Of a DNA stretch of 17,068 nucleotides, positions 1 to 7,457 are shown piece by piece. The DNA is from an uncultured Oscillospiraceae bacterium (GTDB lineage: Bacteria; Bacillota_A; Clostridia; Oscillospirales; Oscillospiraceae): contig CALXGC010000043.1 of assembly GCA_944387755.1 (NCBI GenBank), forward strand, positions 1 through 17,068, given 5' to 3'. Made by a program: the position numbers and the translations under genes. The notes beneath the pieces are model-generated. The model was not told where the DNA came from. It searched no databases and saw only the letters and a program-made list of their open reading frames with translations. How positions within the stretch are numbered: position 1 is the first letter of the stretch; the number at the start of each line of letters is the position of its first letter.

Positions 1-637
1 CGTTGCCCAGGTGGCAGGAGATGAGCTTCAGCTCCTCGATGGGCTTGCCCAGCATGGCGGCGGCCCGCTGGGAGACATACTTGTGGCTGGTGCCGTGGAA
101 GCCGTAGCGGCGGACCTTGTCCTGCTCATAGTACTCATAGGGCAGGGGGTAGGTATAGGCCACGGGGGGCATGGTCTGGTGGAAAGCGGTGTCGAACACG
201 GCCACCTGGGGCACGTCCTTGCCCATGACCTCCACGCAGGCCTTGATGCCGGTGATGTTGGCGGGGTTGTGCAGGGGCGCCAGGGGGATGCACTCCTCCA
301 GGGCATTCATGACCTCGTCATTAATCAGCACGGAGCCGGAGAAGGCCTCGCCGCCGTGGACCACCCGGTGGCCCACCGCGTCAATCTCGTGCATGGAGCC
401 GATGACGCCGCTCTTCTCGTCCACCAGGGCGTGGAGGACGGTCTGAATGGCCTCGGAGTGGGTGGGCATGGCCACGTCCTTGTCCTTGATGGGCTCCTTG
501 CCGGCGGGCTTATAGGTAAACTTGCCGTCGATGCCGATGCGCTCGCACAGGCCCTTGGCCAGCACCTCCTGCGTGTCGGGGTTGAGCAGCTGGTACTTCA
601 GAGAAGAACTGCCCGCATTGATGACCAAAATGTTCAT
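1..637 (-). CDS. ackA: Acetate kinase, N-terminal part (cut by window start)
   Basis: Acetate kinase interconverts acetyl phosphate plus ADP with acetate plus ATP, the last substrate-level phosphorylation step of acetate fermentation in the cytoplasm. The minus-strand translation begins [17 protein letters not shown], the classic N-terminal phosphate-binding signature of the ASKHA-fold acetate/butyrate kinases. It continues with [15 protein letters not shown] and [11 protein letters not shown], all hallmark acetate kinase blocks including the active-site His of the HGTSH segment. About 212 codons are visible of a usual length near 400, so the C-terminal half lies outside the window. The ATG at 637 is preceded by an AAGGAG ribosome binding site about 7 nt upstream. 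No phosphotransacetylase gene is seen on this side. Identity is certain on motif grounds. Butyrate kinase is less likely because the N-terminal and HGTSHKYV blocks match AckA closely. Confidence 0.97.
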   Translation of the reverse strand, partial: MNILVINAGSSSLKYQLLNPDTQEVLAKGLCERIGIDGKFTYKPAGKEPIKDKDVAMPTHSEAIQTVLHALVDEKSGVIGSMHEIDAVGHRVVHGGEAFSGSVLINDEVMNALEECIPLAPLHNPANITGIKACVEVMGKDVPQVAVFDTAFHQTMPPVAYTYPLPYEYYEQDKVRRYGFHGTSHKYVSQRAAAMLGKPIEELKLISCHLGN

Positions 638-744
638 GGGACTCAATCTCCTTTTCCTTAACCAAAATTCAATGGCCGGACTTGCCTCCGGCGTCCGAAA
701 TGTAGTAAACTGAACCTCAGCCGGACGCCGCGGCTGTCAGTTTT

Positions 745-773
745 ATTGTACCGCGTTTCCCCGGTCAGGACAA
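745..773 (-). promoter_or_regulatory. Candidate sigma-A promoter for ackA
   Basis: On the minus strand TTGTCC (-35, 768-773) and TACAAT (-10, 745-750) are separated by exactly 17 nt. This would give a leader of roughly 100 nt before the ackA ATG at 637. The leader contains a 9-bp inverted repeat (689-697 with 722-730, 24-nt loop) of unknown role. This rests on consensus matching only. Confidence 0.5.
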
Positions 774-823
774 CCACTTTCGGGAAAAAAGTTTCCCTTT
801 TCCCGCCTTCAGGAGGACGCCCC

Positions 824-2110
824 ATGAAAATTGCCGGGATCATCGCCGAATATAACCCCTTTCACACAGGCCACGCCTATCAGATCGCCCGCACCAGGGC
901 CGCCCTGGGGGAGGAGTGCGCCGTGCTGGCCGTGATGAGCGGCAACTGGGTGCAGGGCGGCCGGCCCGCCGTTCTGGACAAGTGGACCAGGACCCGGCTG
1001 GCGCTGCTGGGGGGCGCGGACCTGGTGCTGGAGCTGCCCACGGTGTGGGCGGCGTCCTCGGCGGAGTCCTTTGCCCGGGGCGCCGCCGGCCTGCTGGAGG
1101 CCTCCGGCGCGGCGGACGTCCTCTCCTTCGGCAGCGAGTGCGGAGAGGCCGGCCGCCTCCAGCAGCTGGCCGCCTGTCTGGACAGCCCCTCCTATGAGAC
1201 GGAGATCCGCCGCCTGGCGGACGGCGGCCGCCCCTTCGCCGCCGCCCGGCAGCAGGCGGTGCAAAACCTGCTGGGGGAGGAGCTCTCCAGCCTGCTGTCC
1301 GCCCCCAACAACAACCTGGGGGTGGAGTACATCCGCGCCCTGAACGCCCTGAAGAGCGCCATCTCCCCCATGACCGTCCGCCGGGAGGGGGCGCGACACG
1401 ACGCGCTGCTGGCGGAAGACGCCTCCCCCTTGGCTGTAGGGGCGGCCTCTGGCCGCCCGCAGGTTGAAACGAAGCCGGACAGGCGGCCAGAGGCCGCCCC
1501 TGGACCGAAGTTTCTTTCCGCCACCCAACTCCGGCTGTTTTTGGAGCGGGAGGACTGGGCGGCTCTGGAGCCCTATCTCCCGGAGGGGGGAGTGGAGGCG
1601 CTGCGGGCGGGCTGGAACGGCTTTCCCAGCCTGACGCGGGTGGAGCGGGGCATTTTGGCCAAACTGCGCGCCTGGACGGCGGAGGACTGGGCGAAGCTTC
1701 CGGACAGCGGGGCGGCGGAGGGCCTCGCCCAGCGGCTGGAGCGCTCCGGGCGCTTCAGCCGCTCCCTGGGGGAGTTTTTCGCCCTGGCCAAGAGCAAGCG
1801 CTGGACCCACGCCCGCCTGCGGCGGCTGCTGGTGTGGGCCTATCTGGATCTGACTCTGGCGGACCGGCCTGACGTCCCACCCTACCTGCGGGTGCTGGGC
1901 TTCACACAGCGGGGACAGCTTGTGCTGCGGGAGATGAAGGGCCGCGCCGCCCTGCCCATCCTCACCAAGCCCGCCCACGCCCACCACCTGGACGAGACCG
2001 GGCGGCGGCTGTTTGAGCTGGAGGCCCGGTGCACCGACCTGTACGACCTGTGCCTGGAGCACATCCCCATCCCTGGACAGGAGTGGACCACAAGTCCGGT
2101 CCGGCTGTAA
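824..2110 (+). CDS. tmcAL: tRNA(Met) cytidine acetate ligase (YlbM/TmcAL family)
   Basis: TmcAL uses ATP and acetate to make N4-acetylcytidine at the wobble position of elongator tRNA-Met. The protein opens MKIAGIIAEYNPFHTGH, a nucleotidyltransferase fold with the HxGH motif at residues 14-17. It continues with SGNWVQGGRPAVLDKW, LVLELPTVWA, FGSEC and NNLGVEYIRAL, all typical of the family. ATG 824 is chosen over an upstream in-frame ATG at 746 because AGGAGG lies 7 nt before it and the family motif starts there. The 428-aa length is slightly above the roughly 400-415 usual for the family. Much of the excess is a Pro/Gly/Arg-rich stretch at about residues 203-228 encoded by a palindromic repeat (see 1438-1501). 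It lies back-to-back with ackA and 36 nt ahead of the DUF3810 gene, probably in one transcript. Acetate as cosubstrate makes the ackA neighbourhood notable, but that link is inference. Confidence 0.93.
   Translation: MKIAGIIAEYNPFHTGHAYQIARTRAALGEECAVLAVMSGNWVQGGRPAVLDKWTRTRLALLGGADLVLELPTVWAASSAESFARGAAGLLEASGAADVLSFGSECGEAGRLQQLAACLDSPSYETEIRRLADGGRPFAAARQQAVQNLLGEELSSLLSAPNNNLGVEYIRALNALKSAISPMTVRREGARHDALLAEDASPLAVGAASGRPQVETKPDRRPEAAPGPKFLSATQLRLFLEREDWAALEPYLPEGGVEALRAGWNGFPSLTRVERGILAKLRAWTAEDWAKLPDSGAAEGLAQRLERSGRFSRSLGEFFALAKSKRWTHARLRRLLVWAYLDLTLADRPDVPPYLRVLGFTQRGQLVLREMKGRAALPILTKPAHAHHLDETGRRLFELEARCTDLYDLCLEHIPIPGQEWTTSPVRL
1438..1501. repeat. Paired-hairpin palindromic repeat inside tmcAL
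   Basis: Two 20-nt arms, 1438-1457 and 1482-1501, are perfect reverse complements separated by 24 nt. Each arm is also a small hairpin by itself (GGCGGCC-tct-GGCCGCC). The left end carries TGTAGGGGCG (1435-1444), identical to the left end of the repeat at 6035-6044. It sits in frame within tmcAL and adds residues between a conserved family block and the FLSATQLRLFL segment. Confidence 0.9.
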
Positions 2111-2146
2111 CTCCTCCTAAAATATACCCGGCTGAAAGGAGTCCCC

Positions 2147-3265
2147 ATGCGACGTATTACCCCCAGACAAATCCTGCTTTCCGCTCTGTTTATCCTGCCG
2201 GCCCTGCTGATTCTGTTATTTGAGGCGCTGAAAGGGCAAAAATCCCTGATGGACGGCTGGGTGTCCGGCTTCATGGCCCCGGCGGAGCAGTATTTGGGCA
2301 GGCTTTGGTCCGCGTTTCCCGGTTTCTCCGCGGCGGAGGCGCTCACCGCCTTGTTTTTGACCAGCAGCGCTGCCGGCCTGATCTGGACGGCGGTGCGTTT
2401 TGTCCGGAACCGAAACTGGCGGGAGCTGGCCCGGCGCCTGGCGGCCTTCGGGGCCGTTCTCCTGTGGATCTGGGCGGGGGTGTGCTGGATGTGGAACGCC
2501 GCCTACCATACCTCCAGCTTCCAGGAGAAGAGCGGCCTGGGCACAGAGCCCTACTCCGTGGAGAAGCTGGCCCAGGTCACGGCCCTCTTCGCCCAAAAGG
2601 CGGCGGAGTACTCCACTCAGGTGGAGCGGGACGGGGACGGCCTGTTTGCCGAGGACCGGGAGAGCATCTTCTCCCAGGGCCCCTCGGTCTATGACAACCT
2701 GAAGGAAGAGTTCCCCTTTCTGAAGGTGGAGGTCCCGGAAATAGAGGGCGATGTAGGTACCCCCAGAGCCAAACCCCTCTTTTTCTCCCGGCTCCAGAGT
2801 ATGCTGGGCTTTACCGGGGTGTATTTCCCCTTCACCGGGGAGGCCAATGTGAATGTGGACGCCCCCCTCTGCCTTCTCCCCGCCACCATCGCCCACGAGA
2901 TGGCCCACCAGCGCATGATTGCCTCAGAGCAGGAGGCCAATTTTGTGGGCATCGCCGCCGCCGTGTCCAGCGGGGACCCGGTCTACCAGTACTCCGGCTA
3001 TCTCAAGGGCCTCATCCATCTGTGCAACGCCCTCTATCCGGCGGACGGCGAGGCCTGGAACGCCATTGTCCAGACCTGCTTCACCCAGGAGCTGGCCAAC
3101 GACTGGAACGCCAACAACGCCTACTGGGCCCGGCTGTCCTCCCCGGCGGAGGAGACCGCGGAGCGGGTGTACGACTCCTTCCTGAAGGGCAACGGCCAGG
3201 AGATGGGAATCCGGTCCTACGGGGCCTGCGTGGACCTGCTGGTGGCCTACTTCGGAAAAAGATAA
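2147..3265 (+). CDS. DUF3810-family membrane metallopeptidase-like protein
   Basis: This 372-aa membrane protein has three likely transmembrane segments near residues 9-27, 64-86 and 97-119, followed by a large soluble domain. That domain carries HEMAHQ at residues 250-255, an HExxH zinc-peptidase motif, followed by SEQEANF. There E261 or E263 could be the third zinc ligand, a gluzincin-like arrangement typical of DUF3810 proteins. The catalytic site is therefore intact, but no substrate is known to me. ATG 2147 has AAAGGAG 5 nt upstream. The gene follows tmcAL by 36 nt on the same strand and converges with alaS. The terminator at 3264-3293 has its T-run on the alaS side, so I see no dedicated terminator for this gene. 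Family assignment is from recalled motif context. Peptidase activity is inferred. Confidence 0.86.
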   Translation: MRRITPRQILLSALFILPALLILLFEALKGQKSLMDGWVSGFMAPAEQYLGRLWSAFPGFSAAEALTALFLTSSAAGLIWTAVRFVRNRNWRELARRLAAFGAVLLWIWAGVCWMWNAAYHTSSFQEKSGLGTEPYSVEKLAQVTALFAQKAAEYSTQVERDGDGLFAEDRESIFSQGPSVYDNLKEEFPFLKVEVPEIEGDVGTPRAKPLFFSRLQSMLGFTGVYFPFTGEANVNVDAPLCLLPATIAHEMAHQRMIASEQEANFVGIAAAVSSGDPVYQYSGYLKGLIHLCNALYPADGEAWNAIVQTCFTQELANDWNANNAYWARLSSPAEETAERVYDSFLKGNGQEMGIRSYGACVDLLVAYFGKR

Positions 3266-3293
3266 AAAGCCGGGAGCGCAGCGCGCTCCCGGC
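3264..3293 (-). terminator. Intrinsic terminator of alaS
   Basis: Arms 3269-3279 and 3283-3293 form a perfect 11-bp GC-rich stem (GCCGGGAGCGC) with a 3-nt loop. Read on the minus strand it is followed by TTTTT (3264-3268), then another short T-run. It lies 17 nt past the alaS stop codon. On the plus strand there is no T-run, so it does not obviously terminate the convergent DUF3810 gene. Confidence 0.9.
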
Positions 3294-3309
3294 TGGGAAC
3301 AGGGTACGG

Positions 3310-5994
3310 TTATACGCCCAGTTTTTCGGCGACAAAGTCGTCCACACAGGCCAGGGCGTTGTCCAGCTTGGACACGTCGGAGCCGCCGCCCATGGCGCTG
3401 TCGGGCTTGCCGCCGCCCTTGCCGCCGCACACGGCGGTGACGGCCTTGATGATCTCGCCGGCCTTCAGGCCGCGGGCCACGGCCTCCTTGCCGCACACAG
3501 CCAGGAAGGTGAGCTTCTCCCCCTGGGCGGCGGCCAGCACGCCCACCATATCGGGGGCCTTGTCCCGGAGCAGGTCGCCCATCTGGCGCAGCCGGTTGGC
3601 GTCCGCGTCGGGCACGGTGGCGGTGAGCACCTTCAGCCCGCCCACGGTGTGGGCGCCGAACAGGATGCGCTCGGCCTCGCCGGCGGACTCCCTGGCCTTG
3701 AAGCGCTCCACCGCCTGGTGGAGCTGCCTGAGCTCCTGCATGGCCTGCTCCGCCTTCTCCCGCAGCTCGCCGGGCTTGGCCTTCAGGGCGGCGGCGGCCT
3801 GGAAGAGCAGCTCCTGGTTGCGGTTCATCACCTCCAGGGATTTAAGGCCCGTGGTGGCCTCAATGCGGCGCACGCCGCTGGCCACGGAGAACTCGCTGTT
3901 GATGTGGAAGACGCCCACCTTGGCGGTGTTGTCCACATGGGTGCCGCCGCACAGCTCCATGGAGAAGCCGTCGCCCATCTCCACCACCCGGACGGTGTCG
4001 CCGTACTTCTCGCCGAAGAGGGCGGTGGCCCCCTTCTCCCGGGCGGCGTCGATGGACATCTCCTCGGTCTTCACATCCCAGCCGTCCAGCACCCAGCGGT
4101 TCACCGCCTCGCTGACCTGGCTGAGCTCCTCCGGGGTCATGGCGGAGAAGTGGGTGAAGTCGAAGCGCAGGTAGTCGGGCTCCACCAGGGAGCCGGCCTG
4201 GTGGACATGGTCCCCCAGCGTGGCCCGCAGGGCGGCCTGGAGGATGTGGGTGGCGGAGTGGGCCCGGCGGATGGCCTGGCGGCGCTCCGGGTCGATGTGG
4301 GCCCGGACGGTATCCCCCACCTTCAGGGCGCCCTCCTCCAGCTTGCCGTAGTGCATATACTTGCCGCCCTTGTTCTTCTGCACGTCGGTGACGCTGAACA
4401 GGCAGCCGTCCTCCCCGCTGCGGGCCAGGAAGCCGTGGTCGGCCACCTGTCCGCCCATCTCGGCGTAGAAGGGGGTCTTGTCCAGCACCACGATGCCCTC
4501 CACGCCAGGCATGAGCGCCTCGGCCTGCTCGTTCTCCACCACCAGGGCCACCACCCTGGCGTCCATCACGGCCCCGGTGTCATAGCCCACGAACTGGGTC
4601 TCAGGCACATCCTTGCCGAACTCCACGCCGGCCCAGCCCAGGTCGCCCAGGGCCTCCCGTGCCTTCCGGGCCCGCTGGCGCTGCTCCTCCATGAGGGTAT
4701 GGAAGGCCTTCTCGTCCAGGGTCATGCCCTGCTCCTCCACCATCTCCACCGTCAGGTCCACGGGGAAGCCGTAGGTGTCATAGAGCTTGAAGGCGTCCGC
4801 CCCGGAGAAGGTCTTCTCCCCCTTGGCCTGGTGCTGGGCGAGCATGTCCCCGAAGATCTTCAGGCCGCCGTCGATGGTCTTGGCGAAGTTCTCCTCCTCC
4901 ACCCGGATGACCTTGGTGATATAGTCCTGGCGCTCCCGCAGTTCGGGGTAGTGGCCCTCATTCTCATGGATGACGGTGTCGCATACCTGGTACAGGAAGG
5001 GCTCGTTGACCCCCAGCAGCTTGCCGTGGCGGGCGGCCCGGCGCAGCAGCCGGCGCAGCACATAGCCCCGGCCCTCGTTGGAGGGCAGCACGCCGTCGCA
5101 GATCATGAACGTGGCGGAGCGGATGTGGTCGGTGATAACCCGCAGGGACACGTCCACGGCGTGGCTCTGGCCGTAGGAGGCTCCGGTGAGCTCCGTCACC
5201 TTGTGGGTGATGTTCATGACGGTGTCCACGTCGAACAGGGAGGGGACCTTCTGGCACACGCAGGCCAGGCGCTCCAGGCCCATGCCGGTGTCGATGTTCT
5301 TCTGCTTCAGCTCGGCATAGTGGCCCTCTCCGTCGTTGTCGAACTGAGAGAACACCACGTTCCACACCTCAATATACCGGTCGCAGTCGCACCCCACGGT
5401 GCAGCCCGGCTTGCCGCAGCCCCACTCAGGGCCCCGGTCGTAGTAGATCTCAGAGCAGGGACCGCAGGGGCCGGAGCCGTGCTCCCAGAAGTTGTCCTCC
5501 TTGCCGAACTTGAAGATGCGCCCGGCGGGGATGCCGATCTCCTCGTTCCAGATGCGGAAGGCCTCGTCGTCGGCGGGGGTGGTCTCGTTGCCGGCAAAGA
5601 CGGAGGGATACAGGCGGCTGGGGTCCAGGCCCACCCACTCCGGGGAGGTCAAAAACTCCCAGGCCCAGTGGATGGCCTCGGTCTTGAAGTAATCCCCAAA
5701 GGAGAAGTTGCCCAGCATCTCAAAGTAGGTGCCGTGGCGGGCGGTCTTGCCGATGTTCTCAATATCGCCGGTGCGGATGCACTTCTGGCAGGTGGTCACA
5801 CGGCGGCGGGGGGGCTCCTGCTCCCCGGTAAACCAGGGCTTCATGGGGGCCATGCCGGAGTTAATCAGCAGCAGAGACGCGTCGTTCTGGGGAATCAGGG
5901 AAAAACTGGGCAGGCGCAGGTGTCCCTTGCTCTCAAAAAATTTCAGGAACATCTCCCGCAGCTCGTTCAGTCCATAGGGTTTCGGGTCAAACAT
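3310..5994 (-). CDS. alaS: Alanyl-tRNA synthetase
   Basis: AlaRS charges tRNA-Ala with alanine and hydrolyses Ser- or Gly-tRNA-Ala in its editing domain. The 894-aa protein is full length (E. coli about 876). It contains the N-terminal class II catalytic core (FFESKGHLRLPSFSLIP, GMAPMKPWF, RHGTYFEMLGNFSFGDYFK). The editing-site zinc tetrad is intact: HSATH with H579 and H583, and CGGTH with C682 and H686. The C-Ala domain ends with the glycine-rich GGKGGGKPDSAMGGG. ATG 5994 follows GAGGAGG by about 9 nt. It is the last gene of a minus-strand unit headed by a T-box leader at 7409-7657. No good promoter is visible in the 134-nt gap upstream, which instead holds a palindromic repeat, so read-through from the T-box promoter is likely. 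A strong terminator follows at 3264-3293. Confidence 0.99.
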   Translation of the reverse strand: MFDPKPYGLNELREMFLKFFESKGHLRLPSFSLIPQNDASLLLINSGMAPMKPWFTGEQEPPRRRVTTCQKCIRTGDIENIGKTARHGTYFEMLGNFSFGDYFKTEAIHWAWEFLTSPEWVGLDPSRLYPSVFAGNETTPADDEAFRIWNEEIGIPAGRIFKFGKEDNFWEHGSGPCGPCSEIYYDRGPEWGCGKPGCTVGCDCDRYIEVWNVVFSQFDNDGEGHYAELKQKNIDTGMGLERLACVCQKVPSLFDVDTVMNITHKVTELTGASYGQSHAVDVSLRVITDHIRSATFMICDGVLPSNEGRGYVLRRLLRRAARHGKLLGVNEPFLYQVCDTVIHENEGHYPELRERQDYITKVIRVEEENFAKTIDGGLKIFGDMLAQHQAKGEKTFSGADAFKLYDTYGFPVDLTVEMVEEQGMTLDEKAFHTLMEEQRQRARKAREALGDLGWAGVEFGKDVPETQFVGYDTGAVMDARVVALVVENEQAEALMPGVEGIVVLDKTPFYAEMGGQVADHGFLARSGEDGCLFSVTDVQKNKGGKYMHYGKLEEGALKVGDTVRAHIDPERRQAIRRAHSATHILQAALRATLGDHVHQAGSLVEPDYLRFDFTHFSAMTPEELSQVSEAVNRWVLDGWDVKTEEMSIDAAREKGATALFGEKYGDTVRVVEMGDGFSMELCGGTHVDNTAKVGVFHINSEFSVASGVRRIEATTGLKSLEVMNRNQELLFQAAAALKAKPGELREKAEQAMQELRQLHQAVERFKARESAGEAERILFGAHTVGGLKVLTATVPDADANRLRQMGDLLRDKAPDMVGVLAAAQGEKLTFLAVCGKEAVARGLKAGEIIKAVTAVCGGKGGGKPDSAMGGGSDVSKLDNALACVDDFVAEKLGV

Positions 5995-6035
5995 GATGGG
6001 TTTCCTCCTCGTTATGATTGGTTTTCTTCTCTCTT

Positions 6036-6109
6036 GTAGGGGCGCACATTGTGCGCCTTTTTTGCCAGAGCCGGTCTGGGCGACGCGGGCGCACGCTGTG
6101 CGCCCCTAC
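6036..6109. repeat. Paired-hairpin palindromic repeat upstream of alaS
   Basis: Arms 6036-6057 and 6088-6109 are reverse complements at 20 of 22 positions, separated by 30 nt. Each arm is itself a hairpin (GGCGCAC with GTGCGCC around a 3-nt loop). The ends read GTAGGGGCG and CGCCCCTAC, matching the repeat within tmcAL, while the stem sequence differs. On the plus strand the left hairpin is followed by TTTTTT (6058-6063) and resembles an intrinsic terminator, although no plus-strand gene precedes it. On the minus strand neither arm has a T-run, so it should not stop transcription into alaS. Confidence 0.9.
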
Positions 6110-6128
6110 GGATTTTCCCGCCGGTCAA

Positions 6129-6602
6129 TCACCCGCCGAACAGGCCGGTGACATTGTCCACCAGGTTGCTGAAGCTCCATTCGGAGACATCCAGCCCGGC
6201 GGACAGGCCGATGAGCTCCATATCCGGGTCAAAGGCGGCGTTCAGCAGCACGTCCTCCTCGGAGAACTTCAGCTGAAACCGGGCGATGCCGTGCTCCTCC
6301 CCCTGGGCGCTGCCCACCGTATCGGAGGCCTCGATCTCCTCATAGCTCCCGGCCTCCTGGAACACCGGCTCCACCAGCCCCCGGACGTCCTCCTCTGTCA
6401 GGCCCGCCCGGATGTCCTCCCGAAATTCCTGGTACACCGCCTGGTACTCCCCGGCCAAAATCTGGTCCAGGACGGCCTCCCCGGCGGACAGGACGGCCTC
6501 CTCCTCCATGGAGGCGGGCAGGGGCTCCTCCTCCTGCCCGGAGCAGCCCGCCAGCAGCAGGGCGCACAGGGCCGGAAGGGCCAGCTTCCAAAGCTTTTTC
6601 AT
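6129..6602 (-). CDS. DUF3887-like secreted lipoprotein
   Basis: This 157-aa predicted lipoprotein has a positively charged start and hydrophobic segment ending in the lipobox LAGC, with the lipidated cysteine at residue 20. An acidic linker (SGQEEEPLP) follows, then one small domain (AGEYQAVYQEFREDIR, LTEEDVRGLVEPVF, FDPDMELIGLSAG) resembling the DUF3887 or NTF2-like fold of Firmicute surface lipoproteins. No catalytic residues are evident, so a binding or scaffold role at the outer face of the membrane is the most I can infer. The ATG at 6602 overlaps the stop of the PhzF-family gene as ATGA and has AGGAGGAG just upstream, so the two genes are translationally coupled. The lipobox fixes this start. 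It lies between the T-box-controlled PhzF gene and alaS. Confidence 0.82.
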   Translation of the reverse strand: MKKLWKLALPALCALLLAGCSGQEEEPLPASMEEEAVLSAGEAVLDQILAGEYQAVYQEFREDIRAGLTEEDVRGLVEPVFQEAGSYEEIEASDTVGSAQGEEHGIARFQLKFSEEDVLLNAAFDPDMELIGLSAGLDVSEWSFSNLVDNVTGLFGG

Positions 6603-7390
6603 GTCTCCTCCTCCACCATCAGCTCGGACACGGCGTACAGCGCCGCCCGTCCGGCCAGAATGACCCGGTCTCCCTCCAGGCGGCAGTACAGGGTACCCCC
6701 TCTGGGCGAGGCCTGCCGGGCCACCAGCTCCGTTTTCCCCAGCTTCTGGGCCCAGTAGGGCACGATATGGCAGTGCCCGGAGCCGCACACCGGGTCCTCC
6801 GGCAGCCCCATCTTGGGGGCGAAGGTCCGGGAGACGCAGTCATACTCCGTGCCCGTCCCCGGCGCCGTCACCTGCATCAGCGCCCCCTTGAGGGCCTTGA
6901 CCTGCTCCAGGTCGGGCTTCATCTCCAGCACGGTCTTGGGGTCGTCAAAGACGCACAGCAGGTCCCTGGCCCGCCAGACCTCCCGCGGCCGGGCGCCCAG
7001 GGCCTGGGTGATGGCCTCCGTCACCTCCAGCTTCTTCAGGGTATAGGCGGGAAAATCCATGCTCAGCAGCTCCCCCTCCCGCTTTACCGTCAGAAGGCCG
7101 CTGAGGGTCTGAAAGCGCAGCTCCTCCGCCGCCGGGTCCACAAACCGGATGATGGCATAGGCCGCGGCCAGCGTGGCATGACCGCACAGGTCGATCTCCC
7201 CCTCCGGGGTAAACCAGCGCAGCCGCCAGTCCTCCCCCTCCCGGACGGCAAAGGCCGTCTCCGGCAGGTTGTTCTCCCGGGTGATGTCCATCATCCGCTC
7301 CAGGCTGGGCCAGCGCTCCGGCAGGCAGACCGCCGCCGGGTTGCCCTCAAAGGCCCGGCCGGCAAAGGCGTCCACCACATACTGTTTCAA
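6599..7390 (-). CDS. PhzF-family isomerase/epimerase, TTG start
   Basis: Members share the diaminopimelate-epimerase fold. PhzF itself isomerises dihydro-hydroxyanthranilate in phenazine synthesis, but most homologues have unknown substrates. The 263-aa protein begins MKQYVVDAFAGRAFEGNPAAV, has the catalytic Glu in NNLPETAF (E44), DLCGHAT around residue 70 and EDPVCGSGHCH near the C-terminus, so the expected active-site residues are present. I choose TTG at 7390: it follows GGAGG by 9 nt, starts exactly at the conserved YVVDAF block, and sits just past the T-box terminator. Reading the frame further upstream to 7522 would translate the riboswitch. The gene is directly behind a T-box leader and overlaps the lipoprotein gene by 4 nt. 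No other phenazine genes are nearby, so a role in amino-acid or amino-acid-like metabolism under tRNA control is more plausible. The substrate is unknown. Confidence 0.92.
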   Translation of the reverse strand: MKQYVVDAFAGRAFEGNPAAVCLPERWPSLERMMDITRENNLPETAFAVREGEDWRLRWFTPEGEIDLCGHATLAAAYAIIRFVDPAAEELRFQTLSGLLTVKREGELLSMDFPAYTLKKLEVTEAITQALGARPREVWRARDLLCVFDDPKTVLEMKPDLEQVKALKGALMQVTAPGTGTEYDCVSRTFAPKMGLPEDPVCGSGHCHIVPYWAQKLGKTELVARQASPRGGTLYCRLEGDRVILAGRAALYAVSELMVEEET

Positions 7391-7408
7391 ATGTTTCAAC
7401 CTCCTCAC

Positions 7409-7457
7409 AAAAAACGCCCCTGAGCCCAGCCTCTCTTCAAGGCCGGGCCCAGGGGCG
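7409..7457 (-). terminator. T-box regulatory terminator
   Basis: Minus-strand stem from arms 7415-7431 and about 7441-7457 (CGCCCCTGGGCCC pairing with GGGCTCAGGGGCG), followed by six T (7409-7414). Its 5' arm lies just downstream of the T-box core, as expected for the mutually exclusive antiterminator and terminator pair. It ends 18 nt before the TTG start of the PhzF-family gene. Confidence 0.92.

Noticed and set aside
809..2062. A 417-codon minus-strand frame opposite tmcAL
   Set aside because: Gln/Gly/Pro-rich shadow with no recognisable domain. tmcAL is strongly supported on the plus strand.
3022..6039. A 1005-codon open frame on the plus strand opposite alaS
   Set aside because: It is the antisense shadow of alaS, caused by high GC and codon bias. 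The composition (His/Gly/Leu/Val-rich) has no motifs, whereas alaS on the other strand has every family block.
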